Source: JAHEJA01 sp965657215
Lineage (GTDB): Bacteria > Pseudomonadota > Alphaproteobacteria > Rhodobacterales > Rhodobacteraceae
Assembly (NCBI GenBank): GCA_965657215.1
Contig: CBFHNR010000006.1
Coordinates: 1 to 64,000, forward strand
Length of the DNA stretch: 64,000 nucleotides
Direction of reading: 5' to 3'
The notes under the pieces were generated by a model. The model was not told where the DNA came from. It saw nothing but the letters and a program-made list of their open reading frames with translations, and did no database searches. Position 1 is the first letter of the stretch; every line of letters starts with the position of its first letter. Both the position numbers and the translations under genes were made by a program. This document shows, one piece after another, positions 53,649-62,815 of this stretch.

Positions 53649-54658
53649 TTTGCCGCTTCTGTCGCAATTTTGACGAGTTCCGCATCGAGTTTGTATTTCT
53701 CGATAACAACTTGTTGCTGTGGCATCATCTGTTCGCGCATACCTGCAGCCGCCGCAGGATCTGCATCAGAGATTGTCACACCCCAGCTTTCCAAAGTTGA
53801 TCGCATGTCGCTATCAACAGCGATATTGGCAACACGTTGCTCTGCAACAATTTCGTTCCAAACTTCTGTAAACAAGGCCTGCTCTTCGGCAGTTAAGCTA
53901 CCCCAATAGTTTTGGCTTACAATTGGAATAAGGAAGCCAACAATACCCTGGTCCCAAAAACCATATCGAATTCCGACGTCTGTCAATTTTTGTTGAACGA
54001 CGGACTCAATGGAAGCCATGGTTGCGTCTACCGTCCCTTGCTGAAGGGCCAGTGGCATGTCTGATCCAGGCATAACAACCGGGATGCCACCCATGCCTTC
54101 GACAACCGCTGCGGGACCTGCACCACCAGGAATGCGCACTTGCATGCCTACAAATTCTTCAAAATTTGTCAGTGGCTTAGATGTAGACCAATAGTAAACA
54201 CGGCCCAAGACAGGCCAGTTTCCTGGAACGACGATACCCATTTTTGCACTAAGTTTTTCGTTTAATATGTCGCCAGCAGGACCATCCAACATTGCTGCAC
54301 GATCTTCGGCAGACATCCCTTTAAGAATGGGCAAGTCCAAAACGTTAATATTTGCTTCAACGCGGCTCAAATAAGGAGACGGGACCGTTGCCATACCCAC
54401 GTCGCCACGTGCTACGGCCTTGCCGACGTCGCGTGCATTATAAAGCTGGCTGGAATCAAAAACTTCGGCTTTCAAATTGCCACCGGAGCGTTCCATCAAC
54501 GCATCAGCGAAAGATTTCATCGTCAGCGTTTGAATATGTTGCGGTGGAGTAGCTGATGAAATAATCAGCTTATCCGCGGCCAGTGCCATACTAGCTGCAC
54601 TGCTCATAAATGCAGCGACTGCGCCGCCTACAGCAAAATTGCGAATTGAATTTAACAT
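53645..54658 (-). CDS. dctP: TRAP transporter substrate-binding protein, DctP family
   Basis: A 337-aa periplasmic binding protein. The ATG at 54658 (MLNSIRNFAVGGAVAAF...ALA) gives a normal signal peptide and follows AAGGGAGAAAAA. The longer frame adds 36 unsupported codons. DctP motifs are SSATPPQHIQTLTMKSFADALMERS and the ligand-binding VGMQVRIPGGAGPAAVVEGMGG. The Arg in QVRIPG is the usual carboxylate ligand, so the substrate is an organic acid. Position beside pobA and the hydrolase suggests an aromatic acid. Confidence 0.93.
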   Translation of the reverse strand: MLNSIRNFAVGGAVAAFMSSAASMALAADKLIISSATPPQHIQTLTMKSFADALMERSGGNLKAEVFDSSQLYNARDVGKAVARGDVGMATVPSPYLSRVEANINVLDLPILKGMSAEDRAAMLDGPAGDILNEKLSAKMGIVVPGNWPVLGRVYYWSTSKPLTNFEEFVGMQVRIPGGAGPAAVVEGMGGIPVVMPGSDMPLALQQGTVDATMASIESVVQQKLTDVGIRYGFWDQGIVGFLIPIVSQNYWGSLTAEEQALFTEVWNEIVAEQRVANIAVDSDMRSTLESWGVTISDADPAAAAGMREQMMPQQQVVIEKYKLDAELVKIATEAAK

Positions 54659-54925
54659 TTTTTTCTCCCTTGGATCACGGCTTAAGCCATTTATGATAAA
54701 TGCTACGAGCGGAAAGCATAATAGAAAAATAAACTTAGCCCCTTCTTGATAGGGTTTCCTTATCACCTTTATGTGACCTCATACTCCTTCCCTTCTGTTC
54801 AAGACAAATGGCTCCTGGTTTGACAAAAATGAATTTTATGTTTGCCTCAGAGCAAATAAGCGAGTTTCAAGAGCGATAAGAAAACAAGATTACCAGTTTT
54901 ATCCGACCTTAGAGTAGGAATAAGC

Positions 54926-55402
54926 ATGAACTTGCAAGAAATTTTAAATGCGCACCCAGCTATCCAACCTACGTCTAGGTTATTGTGGACAGCGATTGTG
55001 ACAGTGGGTAAAAAGCTAGACCTTGGACCATTCAATGGAGGGCACCGCTATTTGGTGCCTATTATAGGCGGAGAATTCCATGCGGGCCCAGACGCTAAAG
55101 GGCTAACTGGAATTATTTTGCCCGGTGGTGCTGATCGACAATTCGTGAGCTCCGAGGGAGTGAAAGAATTGGATGCAATCTATGAAATGCAGATCTCTGA
55201 TGGCCCCGTCATCTCGGTTAGAAATCAAGTAAAAATTGAGAACAAAACGGACGGTGATCAGTACGCACTATCTCACATTACGGCAAAGGTCGCAGATGGA
55301 CCATATGATTGGCTAAATCGGCGGGTGATTGTTGGCACATTGCAAAGTCTGCGCCCACACCATCCTAAAGTGGTTATTAGAGCATGGGAAATTGATACTT
55401 GA
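54926..55402 (+). CDS. DUF3237 family protein
   Basis: A 158-aa single-domain beta-barrel protein. DUF3237 features are GPFNGGHRYLVPIIGGEFHAGPD, LPGGADRQFV and the C-terminal GPYDWLNRRVIVGT. AGTAGGAATAAGC precedes the ATG. Divergent from the dctPQM operon (267-base gap), convergent with pobA. Members often occur next to aromatic or terpenoid degradation genes, but no activity is established. Confidence 0.85.
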   Translation: MNLQEILNAHPAIQPTSRLLWTAIVTVGKKLDLGPFNGGHRYLVPIIGGEFHAGPDAKGLTGIILPGGADRQFVSSEGVKELDAIYEMQISDGPVISVRNQVKIENKTDGDQYALSHITAKVADGPYDWLNRRVIVGTLQSLRPHHPKVVIRAWEIDT

Positions 55403-55477
55403 GCGTAGGGAGTTTTTTCGGACAGAGCCTTCCAGCAAGTCTCTGAAAACCCCTACAACATTCCAAACACAAACCTA

Positions 55478-56647
55478 CTACAGAGGCAAACCTACGTAGT
55501 TTTCCGCCAAACTTATCTGCCCTGCCTCTGAGCTGGTTATATACTCCAACTCAGCTTCTTTCATCCTTTGTTCAAACGGGTCGCCATCGAAGCGATGGGT
55601 CAGATTGGTCAAATACCAGCTAAAGCGTTCCGTTTTCCAAACACGCGACAACGCTTGGCGAGAGTAATTGCCGAGTGCTGCGTGATCTTGGTCGAAAAAG
55701 AATGAGCGCAAGGCGTTGATAAGATAATGGATATCGGAAAACGCCAAATTCAACCCTTTGGCTCCAGTTGGTGGCACTACATGTGCCGCGTCCCCTGCCA
55801 AGAGCAACCTGCCAAACTGCATCGGTTCGGCAACGAAGCTACGCAACGGTGCGATTGATTTTTCAATGGACGGGCCCGTTATCAGATTTTCCGACAACTC
55901 ATGCGGCAAGCGCAATTTCAGCTCTTGCCAGAAAGCGTCATCTGACCAATTGGCGATATTATCATTGCTGTCGCATTGGATATAATAGCGCGACCGTGTC
56001 ATTGAGCGCATTGAACACAGGGCAAAACCGCGTGGGTCATTGGCATAGACAACTTCATGTGCAACAGGCGGTGTCTCTGATAGAACGCCAAGCCAACCAA
56101 AGGGATAAATCTTTTCAAAGGTTGTTATGGATTTTTCTGGAACTGAGGCGCGGCTTACCCCGTGATATCCGTCACATCCAACGATTATATCGCAATCGAT
56201 CTGAAAATTCTGTCCATCATGTTCATAGGTTACATAGGGCGATGCCGTATCAAAATCATGGGGTTCAACATTTACCGCTTGATAAATGGTCTGGGACTGC
56301 CCTGAGAGACGCAAATCATATAGATCCTTGGTCACTTCGGTTTGCCCATAGGCGGTCACCACTTTGCCTCCAGTGGATGCGCCCAATGGGATGGTGCGCA
56401 TTTTCTTGTCAAATGCAATGTGAACGGATTGGTGAACAATGCCTTCTTGTTTTAAACGCGCGTTTGCACCGACCAGCTCCAACAAATCAACGCTTGTTTG
56501 TTCCAAAATGCCCGCACGAATGCGTCCCAAAATATAGTCCGGAGACTGGCGTTCCAGAATGACGTTATCGATACCTGATTGATCGAGCAAACATCCCAAT
56601 GCTAAGCCAGCGGGCCCTGCCCCTATGATGACAACTTGTGTTCGCAT
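55478..56647 (-). CDS. pobA: 4-hydroxybenzoate 3-monooxygenase
   Basis: Hydroxylates 4-hydroxybenzoate to protocatechuate with FAD and NADPH. 389 aa, the classical PobA length. FAD motif VVIIGAGPAGLALGCLL, the RIRAGILEQ loop, DG motif CDIIVGCDGYHGVSR, GD motif LLLAGDAAHVVPPTGAKGLNLA and the C-terminal SLAENYVGLPL. First of a five-gene minus-strand set in transcription terms downstream of ligI (62-base gap). With LigAB it forms the entry to ring cleavage. Confidence 0.95.
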   Translation of the reverse strand: MRTQVVIIGAGPAGLALGCLLDQSGIDNVILERQSPDYILGRIRAGILEQTSVDLLELVGANARLKQEGIVHQSVHIAFDKKMRTIPLGASTGGKVVTAYGQTEVTKDLYDLRLSGQSQTIYQAVNVEPHDFDTASPYVTYEHDGQNFQIDCDIIVGCDGYHGVSRASVPEKSITTFEKIYPFGWLGVLSETPPVAHEVVYANDPRGFALCSMRSMTRSRYYIQCDSNDNIANWSDDAFWQELKLRLPHELSENLITGPSIEKSIAPLRSFVAEPMQFGRLLLAGDAAHVVPPTGAKGLNLAFSDIHYLINALRSFFFDQDHAALGNYSRQALSRVWKTERFSWYLTNLTHRFDGDPFEQRMKEAELEYITSSEAGQISLAENYVGLPL

Positions 56648-56709
56648 GTGTTGGTCGCGCCTTTCACATTGGTTAGACTTTGTTGTTTCAGACCTAGCTT
56701 GCCTTCACA

Positions 56710-57594
56710 TCAATCCCAGTAAAGTCGCATTGGATTATCAACTAGCAACTTTTGCTGATGTGCAGGATCAGGCGCGATGATCGGAATATAATCCACCAAC
56801 ACTCCGTCGTCTGGCATATGCGATTTCATATTCGGATGCGGCCAATCCGTTCCCCATAATACCCTATCTTCGAATTGGGTAATGATAGATTGATAGAACG
56901 GCACGACATCGGAATAAGGCGCACCTGACACCGTCAATCGTTCTGGGCAGGTCACTTTGGTCCAGATGTTTTCATTCTCTGCCATGAGAGCGATGAATTT
57001 TCTAAAATCCGGATGATCAACGCCTTTGCTCACATCAGGGCGACCCATGTGATCGACAACAATAATTCCAGGAAGCTGTTTCAAAAACGGCTCAAGATCA
57101 ATCAAATCAGCCGCTTCAAAATAGACGACAATGGACCAGTTGAATTCTTGGATTTTCTCGGCAATCTTGATGAATACCTCTCGCGGTGTCGCATCTACCA
57201 ACCGTTTGACGAAATTAAACCGAACACCCCGAACACCAGATTGATGCAGGTCTAACAATTCATCTCGTGTGATATCAGGGCTGACGCTTGCGACGCCACG
57301 GGCAAGCTCACCTGCCGTACGACAGGCATCGGCCATAGCGCGGTTATCTGTTCCGTGACAGGTTGCTTGAACAATAACATTGCGTGAAAATCCCAGATGA
57401 TCGCGCAATTTGAACAGCTCATCCTTGCCCGCATTACAGGGCGTATATTTCCGCTGAGGCGCATAAGGAAATTGGGGGGACGGGCCGAAAACATGACAAT
57501 GCGCATCCACGGCCCCTGCAGGTAATTTAAAATCGGGGGTCTTGGGATTGGGATGAAACTCTAACCAATCCGCGTCCATTACTTGCTCTGTCAT
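56710..57594 (-). CDS. ligI: 2-pyrone-4,6-dicarboxylate hydrolase
   Basis: Opens 2-pyrone-4,6-dicarboxylate to 4-oxalomesaconate. A 294-aa amidohydrolase-superfamily barrel with GAVDAHCHVFGP at the N-terminus, VVDHMGRPD and LWGTDWPHPNMKSHMPDDG, the last matching the LigI active-site region. Overlaps the ligU stop by four bases. Between pobA and ligU. Confidence 0.94.
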   Translation of the reverse strand: MTEQVMDADWLEFHPNPKTPDFKLPAGAVDAHCHVFGPSPQFPYAPQRKYTPCNAGKDELFKLRDHLGFSRNVIVQATCHGTDNRAMADACRTAGELARGVASVSPDITRDELLDLHQSGVRGVRFNFVKRLVDATPREVFIKIAEKIQEFNWSIVVYFEAADLIDLEPFLKQLPGIIVVDHMGRPDVSKGVDHPDFRKFIALMAENENIWTKVTCPERLTVSGAPYSDVVPFYQSIITQFEDRVLWGTDWPHPNMKSHMPDDGVLVDYIPIIAPDPAHQQKLLVDNPMRLYWD

Positions 57595-58646
57595 GAGAAA
57601 ACCACTCCATCCATCAATTTACGCGCTGTGCGCAATATGGCCGCTTGAGCCACTGATCCAGTTTGATCCAAAGTTGCAATAACTGTCATTTCACCGCTGG
57701 GGTGTTCGATTGAAATGTTTTGCGTCAAACCCCTGTCACGCTTGGCAATATCGTAGGCGACTGATCCGGGCATACAGGCTGCTGTTGCCACACTAACCGC
57801 CCCCAAAACGCCAATTGTTTTATGACAGCGATGGGGAATAAATGTGCGCGTTGACAGCGCACCGCCATTGGTTGCAGGACTGACAAAAGTCATTTTAGGC
57901 ACTGATTTTTCAGACACATCACCCAAATTCATCTGTTCACCACAGGCGAGACGCAAAGCCTCAAGTCTCTGGCGAAGGTCAGTGTTATTCTCCAAATCTT
58001 GGGGCGCTTCTTGCCCAGATATCCCAAAATCGGCTGCCCTCAAAACAACGCAAGGCATGCCATTGTCAATCATTGTGACGTCTGTATCCAAAATTCGATC
58101 ACTGGCGTTTCCGGTGGGAAGCAAGGCACCACAGGTTGATCCAGCTGTGTCCTGAAATGTCACACTCACAGGCGCCGAGGGTTTTGGCACACCATCAATC
58201 TTTGCATCCCCACTATAGGACACTTTTCCGTCAGGTGTAGACACACAAGCGATCGCCATTTGCCCTGTGTTTTCCATGAACACGGCAACGTCTGTGTGGG
58301 CACTTGTGGCCGCAACCAAACCACGTTCAATCGCAAACGGCGCAACGCCAGCCAGAATATTCCCGCAATTTTGGGCGTCCGTTACAATGGCTTGATCCAC
58401 GAAGACCTGTAAGAACAGATAATCAACGTCCACATCAGGGCGCTGTGATTTTTGCACGACAGCAACCTTTGACGTCAGTGGGTCAGCGCCCCCAATTCCG
58501 TCAATCTGACGAATATCAGGCGACCCCATGATATCTAGCAAAAATTGATCACGCTCGGTCACGTCATCTGGCAAGTCTGACGCCAAAAAATAGGCACCCT
58601 TGGAGGTACCGCCACGCATCCACATACAGGGTGCGCTCCTAGACAT
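57591..58646 (-). CDS. ligU: 4-oxalomesaconate tautomerase
   Basis: Isomerises 4-oxalomesaconate between keto and enol/double-bond forms before hydration. A 351-aa PrpF/DapF-fold protein with the two quasi-repeats (MWMRGGTSKGAYFLASDLP near residue 8, and RTFIPHRCHKTIGVLGA). PrpF-like enzymes in protocatechuate loci are LigU/GalD. Overlaps ligK by eight bases and ligI by four, so it is a tightly coupled operon. Confidence 0.92.
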   Translation of the reverse strand: MSRSAPCMWMRGGTSKGAYFLASDLPDDVTERDQFLLDIMGSPDIRQIDGIGGADPLTSKVAVVQKSQRPDVDVDYLFLQVFVDQAIVTDAQNCGNILAGVAPFAIERGLVAATSAHTDVAVFMENTGQMAIACVSTPDGKVSYSGDAKIDGVPKPSAPVSVTFQDTAGSTCGALLPTGNASDRILDTDVTMIDNGMPCVVLRAADFGISGQEAPQDLENNTDLRQRLEALRLACGEQMNLGDVSEKSVPKMTFVSPATNGGALSTRTFIPHRCHKTIGVLGAVSVATAACMPGSVAYDIAKRDRGLTQNISIEHPSGEMTVIATLDQTGSVAQAAILRTARKLMDGVVFS

Positions 58647-59331
58647 ACTTCAACCCTTTTTCGGCCAAACGTGGTCGCATGTTATAGATATCAAGCCCAA
58701 GCTCGCCGTTCTCAAAACGCGCACGCTTGGCCGCTTCGTTAGCTTCACGGGCTTGCGCTTTTTCCAAGACATCCGCAGCCTCGTCGCGACGCACGACACA
58801 AACCCCATCATCATCGGCAACCACTATGTCGCCAGGATTAATCAGTGCCTCGCCGCAAACCACTGGCACATTCACCGACCCTAACGTTTCCTTGATCGTG
58901 CCTTGCGCATGGATAGACTTTGACCAAACGGGGAACTGCATTTCTGTTAGATCGCGTACATCGCGCACACCTGCATCAATGATCAAACCACGACAGCCGC
59001 GGGCCATGGCTGAAGTCGCGAGCAAATCGCCAAAATATCCCGCATTGGATGGCGTCGTTGTTCCTAACACCATCACATCTCCAGCTTGCAATTGCTCGAT
59101 TGCCACATGGATCATCCAGTTATCGCAGGGCGGAGCAAGAATTGTTACAGCAGATCCAGCGACGCGGGCGCCTGAATAGATTGGGCGCAATCGATCATAC
59201 AATAGCCCTTTGCGCCCCTGCGCTTCGTGCACTGTTGAGACGCCGCATTTTGCCAATCCGTCAATGACAGATTGCTCTGCGCGCTCGATGTTCTGAACGA
59301 CGATGCTTTGAGTGCCAGGTTGATGTGTCAT
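58639..59331 (-). CDS. ligK: 4-carboxy-4-hydroxy-2-oxoadipate aldolase
   Basis: Class II pyruvate aldolase (230 aa, RraA-like fold) that splits 4-carboxy-4-hydroxy-2-oxoadipate to pyruvate and oxaloacetate. Motifs VTILAPPCDNWM, GYFGDLLATSAMARGCRGLIID and the metal/active-site block DAGVRDVRDL. It overlaps galB by four bases. The final carbon-carbon cleavage step of the pathway. Confidence 0.94.
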   Translation of the reverse strand: MTHQPGTQSIVVQNIERAEQSVIDGLAKCGVSTVHEAQGRKGLLYDRLRPIYSGARVAGSAVTILAPPCDNWMIHVAIEQLQAGDVMVLGTTTPSNAGYFGDLLATSAMARGCRGLIIDAGVRDVRDLTEMQFPVWSKSIHAQGTIKETLGSVNVPVVCGEALINPGDIVVADDDGVCVVRRDEAADVLEKAQAREANEAAKRARFENGELGLDIYNMRPRLAEKGLKYV

Positions 59332-60065
59332 TCCAATTCATCCACTGTTCTTGGGAATACGGTCTCAAACCCTTCGGCATATTTGGCCGCGCGGCCCCCG
59401 GCCTGTCCACCAGAATTGCGGCGGAAATGATTGGCGCGGTTTTCGGCCACGTTTTTGTAGAAATTCCAAAGATGTTCTTGACCCTGCATACATTGAATAG
59501 CCGCCCATTTTTTGTCCCACACATCAGTGATGTCCAAGAAGACGCTAGGCTTCCAATTCATTTGTTCGGTTTGATGCGGCTCAAACAAATAAAGCTGCGG
59601 CGCGCCGAGGACTTTTTCACCCGGGTTATGTCCCCATGCCTGAGCAATCATACGACACTCTAGTGCAAACTGCGTCGTGTTCATGTGATCGGTGTTGTAG
59701 GGATCCCATTTTGAATGTGACATCATAAAGCTCGGCTGAACTTCACGAATAACGTCAACCATGCGATCCACCGTCTCACGACCCAGATCCAAGGGATAGT
59801 CCCCAACATCAAAAAACCGAATGTCGTTGACGCCAAGCGCGCTTGCCGCGTTCTCAGCCTCATCTCTACGGGCAGATTTGACCTTGTCTAATGTCATGCC
59901 CTCTTGTTTCCAAAGCTTCGCGCTTTCGCCGCGCTCACCGTAGGACAGGCAAACAACAGTCACGTCGTAGCCTTTTTCCTGATGCAGCGCGATTGCCCCG
60001 CCCGCGCGCCAAACAAAATCAGCAGAATGTGCGCTGATCACAAGTGCAGTCTTTTTAGATGACAT
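59328..60065 (-). CDS. galB: 4-oxalomesaconate hydratase, PIG-L type
   Basis: A 245-aa zinc-dependent protein of the PIG-L/LmbE deacetylase superfamily. Zn motif ISAHSADFVWRAGG (AHxxD), the SHSKWDPYNTDHMNT block with a conserved His. In the protocatechuate/gallate 4,5-pathway this family is GalB, which hydrates the OMA tautomer to 4-carboxy-4-hydroxy-2-oxoadipate, replacing the amidohydrolase LigJ. Start at 60065 (MSSKKTALVISAHSADFV) follows ACAGGAGTC. The longer frame is unsupported. First gene of the minus-strand operon. Confidence 0.9.
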   Translation of the reverse strand: MSSKKTALVISAHSADFVWRAGGAIALHQEKGYDVTVVCLSYGERGESAKLWKQEGMTLDKVKSARRDEAENAASALGVNDIRFFDVGDYPLDLGRETVDRMVDVIREVQPSFMMSHSKWDPYNTDHMNTTQFALECRMIAQAWGHNPGEKVLGAPQLYLFEPHQTEQMNWKPSVFLDITDVWDKKWAAIQCMQGQEHLWNFYKNVAENRANHFRRNSGGQAGGRAAKYAEGFETVFPRTVDELE

Positions 60066-60168
60066 GAATAGACTCCTGTTAAGTGTTGGACATAACTTAG
60101 TGCGATCCACATGGATTGCCTATTTCAAAATACGGCCCTAAAATAAGTAAAAGCTATGAAGAGATGAC

Positions 60169-61380
60169 ATGAAACATGGATTCCCAAACCTGCGCCATCT
60201 AGGTATTTTCCTAGAAGTCATCGATACAGCTTCGATCTCCAAAGCCGCGCACAACTGTCATCTGTCGCAATCAGCGGCAACTCAAGCCTTGAAACAGCTT
60301 GAAAAGGACATCAATGCCAAACTGCTGACACGGGGTGCATCGGGGTTCGAACCGACGGAATTAGGCAGATTATTTGCAAAACGTGCCACACTTGCTTTGT
60401 CACATCTGGATGCCGGAACACGACACTTTTGGCCGTCACCGCGCCGTCCCTCTCATAGGTTCAACTGGCCTATTACGGCGGCACAATTGCGCAGTTTGAT
60501 TGCGATTTCCAACACTGGGAATATTTCATTGGCCGCCCAAGAATTAGGGCTCTCACAACCCACTGTGTCCCGGTCTATCCAAGCCCTAGAGGATGCCGCT
60601 CAAACACCCCTCTTCCTAAGCCGCGCCTCTGGTCTTCGCCTTAGCGAAGCCGCTGAAACCCTCGTCAAAGCGGCCAAGCTTGCGCGTGGTGAGCTTCGCC
60701 AAGGGCAAGAAGAAATTAACCACGCCAAAGGCGGCGAGAATGGAACATTTGTTTTAGGAAGCTTGCCTTTGGCTCGCGCACAGATTGTTCCAAATGCCAT
60801 TCACAAGATGATCCAAGACTATCCAAGCGTTCAAATTCGCATTGTTGAAGGACGTTACAACGAGTTGTTAAAATCATTGCGTGAGGGGGATATTGATTGT
60901 CTCTTTGGGGCTTTGCGACCAAACTTGGCCGCCCAAGATGTGGTGCAAACACCCATTTTTCAGGACAAACTTGCCATTATTGCACACCCCAACCACCCCT
61001 TAGCGAAACGCAATTCCGTAAGCCTTGCGGAGACACTCGCCTATCCATGGCTTGCCCCACCTAAGGACACTCCTGCAGGACAGCATTTAATGAACTCGCT
61101 CAGGATCGATCAACTCGAACAAACGCCCGTTCGTATTGTCTCCTCATCGATGGCGGTCCTGAGAAGCATATTGTCACAAGGGGATTATATCTCAATTGTA
61201 TCGCGCCATCAGATCAATTTGGAAATCCAGCTGGGGCAACTCTGTGTTCTTGATGTGGACCTGAAAGACCACGAGCGCGATATCGGGCTTACCCATAGGA
61301 AAGACTGGCACCCAACCGAGATACAATCGCGATTTATTCATTTTCTGCATTCCTGCAGCAAAGATCTTGTGGACACTTAA
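60169..61380 (+). CDS. LysR-type regulator with two tandem HTH domains
   Basis: A 403-aa LTTR, about 100 residues longer than usual because it carries two N-terminal winged HTH units. The first spans residues about 5-65 (LRHLGIFLEVIDTASISKAA, LSQSAATQALKQLEKDINAKL) and the second about 102-160 (LRSLIAISNTGNISLAAQELG, LSQPTVSRSIQALEDAAQTPL). A PBP2 effector domain follows (GTFVLGSLPLARAQIVPNAI). The gene diverges from galB-ligK-ligU-ligI-pobA and precedes ligABC, so it probably controls both. The effector is likely a protocatechuate-pathway intermediate. Confidence 0.9.
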   Translation: MKHGFPNLRHLGIFLEVIDTASISKAAHNCHLSQSAATQALKQLEKDINAKLLTRGASGFEPTELGRLFAKRATLALSHLDAGTRHFWPSPRRPSHRFNWPITAAQLRSLIAISNTGNISLAAQELGLSQPTVSRSIQALEDAAQTPLFLSRASGLRLSEAAETLVKAAKLARGELRQGQEEINHAKGGENGTFVLGSLPLARAQIVPNAIHKMIQDYPSVQIRIVEGRYNELLKSLREGDIDCLFGALRPNLAAQDVVQTPIFQDKLAIIAHPNHPLAKRNSVSLAETLAYPWLAPPKDTPAGQHLMNSLRIDQLEQTPVRIVSSSMAVLRSILSQGDYISIVSRHQINLEIQLGQLCVLDVDLKDHERDIGLTHRKDWHPTEIQSRFIHFLHSCSKDLVDT

Positions 61381-61538
61381 TCGCTTCAAAAGCACGCCGC
61401 ATAGCTTTTTCTAATATTTGGTAGATGATTTGAATTGGAAATCAGACCCTAGATTTGCTAAGCAAATATCAAGTAGCGGCACAACCCGAGCAAGATGACC
61501 GAACAATGCTTGCCGTCAGTGCCACAGGAGACCCCGAA

Positions 61539-61946
61539 ATGACCAATAAAAAAGACTACGACGACATTCCTGGCACCTTTATCTTTGATGCAGATCGAGG
61601 ACGCGAAGGATACCAGTTGAACCAATTCTGCATTTCAATGCGCCTTCAGAAAAATCGCGATTTATTCAATGCAGATGAAGACAGCTATTTGGATAATTAC
61701 GCAATGAGCGCAGAGCAGCGTCAGGCGGTCAAAGATCGCGACTGGAACAAAATGTTGGAGCTGGGTGGTAATATTTACTACACAAGCAAACTGGCTGCGA
61801 ACGATGGTATCAACTTCCAACAATTAGCCGGGATCATGACGGGAATGGGCAATGAGGCCTATCGCGAAATGATGTTAGGCGGTGGACGCACGCCTGATGG
61901 CAATCGCTATCAAAGCGAGTGGGACGAGCAAAAGGATCAAGAATAA
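61539..61946 (+). CDS. ligA: Protocatechuate 4,5-dioxygenase alpha chain
   Basis: Small subunit (135 aa) of the extradiol dioxygenase. The start at 61539 (MTNKKDYDDIPGTFIFDADRG) follows ACAGGAG, whereas the frame from 61455 has no RBS. Family motifs are GREGYQLNQFCISMRLQKNRD, FNADEDSYLDNYAMSAEQRQAVKDRDWNKML and AGIMTGMGNEAYREMMLGG. Its TAA overlaps the ligB ATG (TAATG). Confidence 0.94.
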   Translation: MTNKKDYDDIPGTFIFDADRGREGYQLNQFCISMRLQKNRDLFNADEDSYLDNYAMSAEQRQAVKDRDWNKMLELGGNIYYTSKLAANDGINFQQLAGIMTGMGNEAYREMMLGGGRTPDGNRYQSEWDEQKDQE

Positions 61947-62815
61947 TGGCACGAATTACCGCAGGTGTTGGCTGTTCACATGTTCCCGCAATCGGGGTTG
62001 CAATGGATCAGGGCATCACAGACCAACCCTATTGGGTTCCCTGTTTTGACGGGTTCGAAAAATCCCGTGAATGGATGAAAAACGCAAAACCAGACGTCAT
62101 CTTTTTGGTTTATAACGATCACTGCACAGCGTTTGACGCCTCATGTATTCCGACCTTTGCTTTGGGCTGCGCCCCTGAGTTTGCCCCCGCAGACGAAGGT
62201 TGGGGCCCCCGCCCTGTTCCTGTTGTCAAAAACCACCAGAAAATGGCAAGTCATATTGCACAGTCCCTAGTCTTGGACGAATTTGACATCACTATCATGA
62301 ATGAAATGGAAGTGGACCATGGCTTGACCGTGCCGCTCTCTGTTATGTTCGGGGAACATGGAGTTGATGATGAATGGCCTGCATTGGTCATTCCACTCGC
62401 CGTCAATGTCGTGCAATTCCCGCCGCCAACTGGCAACCGCTGTTACAATCTTGGCAAAGCAATCCGACGCGCGATCGATAGCTATGACGAGGATTTGAAT
62501 GTTGTCATATTTGGGACTGGCGGCATGAGCCATCAATTACAATACAAGCGCGCCGGCTTGATCAATCCTGAGTGGGACAAACAATTCCTCGACCGCCTGA
62601 CCACGGATCCAGTCGGCCTCTCGCAAATGCCGCATGTCGAATACCTGCGCGAAGCGGGATCAGAAGGCGTCGAAATGGTAATGTGGCATGTCATGCGCGG
62701 AGCATTGGATGATGATGTCGTCGAAGTGCATCGCCACTATCACGTCCCTGCATCAAACACAGCCGTTGGTCATATCATTTTAGAAAACAAAACGGATGAA
62801 GGAAACACAGCATGA
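61946..62815 (+). CDS. ligB: Protocatechuate 4,5-dioxygenase beta chain
   Basis: Catalytic Fe(II) subunit (289 aa). It starts MARITAGVGCSHVPAIGVAMDQG with an iron-ligand His in GCSHVP, has VYNDHCTAFDASCIPTFALG, catalytic His in EVDHGLTVP and GTGGMSHQLQ. Ring opening of protocatechuate between C4 and C5 gives 4-carboxy-2-hydroxymuconate-6-semialdehyde. The apparent upstream extension (61919) is inside ligA. Overlaps ligC by four bases. Confidence 0.95.
   Translation: MARITAGVGCSHVPAIGVAMDQGITDQPYWVPCFDGFEKSREWMKNAKPDVIFLVYNDHCTAFDASCIPTFALGCAPEFAPADEGWGPRPVPVVKNHQKMASHIAQSLVLDEFDITIMNEMEVDHGLTVPLSVMFGEHGVDDEWPALVIPLAVNVVQFPPPTGNRCYNLGKAIRRAIDSYDEDLNVVIFGTGGMSHQLQYKRAGLINPEWDKQFLDRLTTDPVGLSQMPHVEYLREAGSEGVEMVMWHVMRGALDDDVVEVHRHYHVPASNTAVGHIILENKTDEGNTA

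Noticed and set aside
55768..56562. A 264-codon plus-strand frame inside pobA
   Set aside because: Antisense to pobA. The translation is Arg/His/Gln-rich with no known motif.
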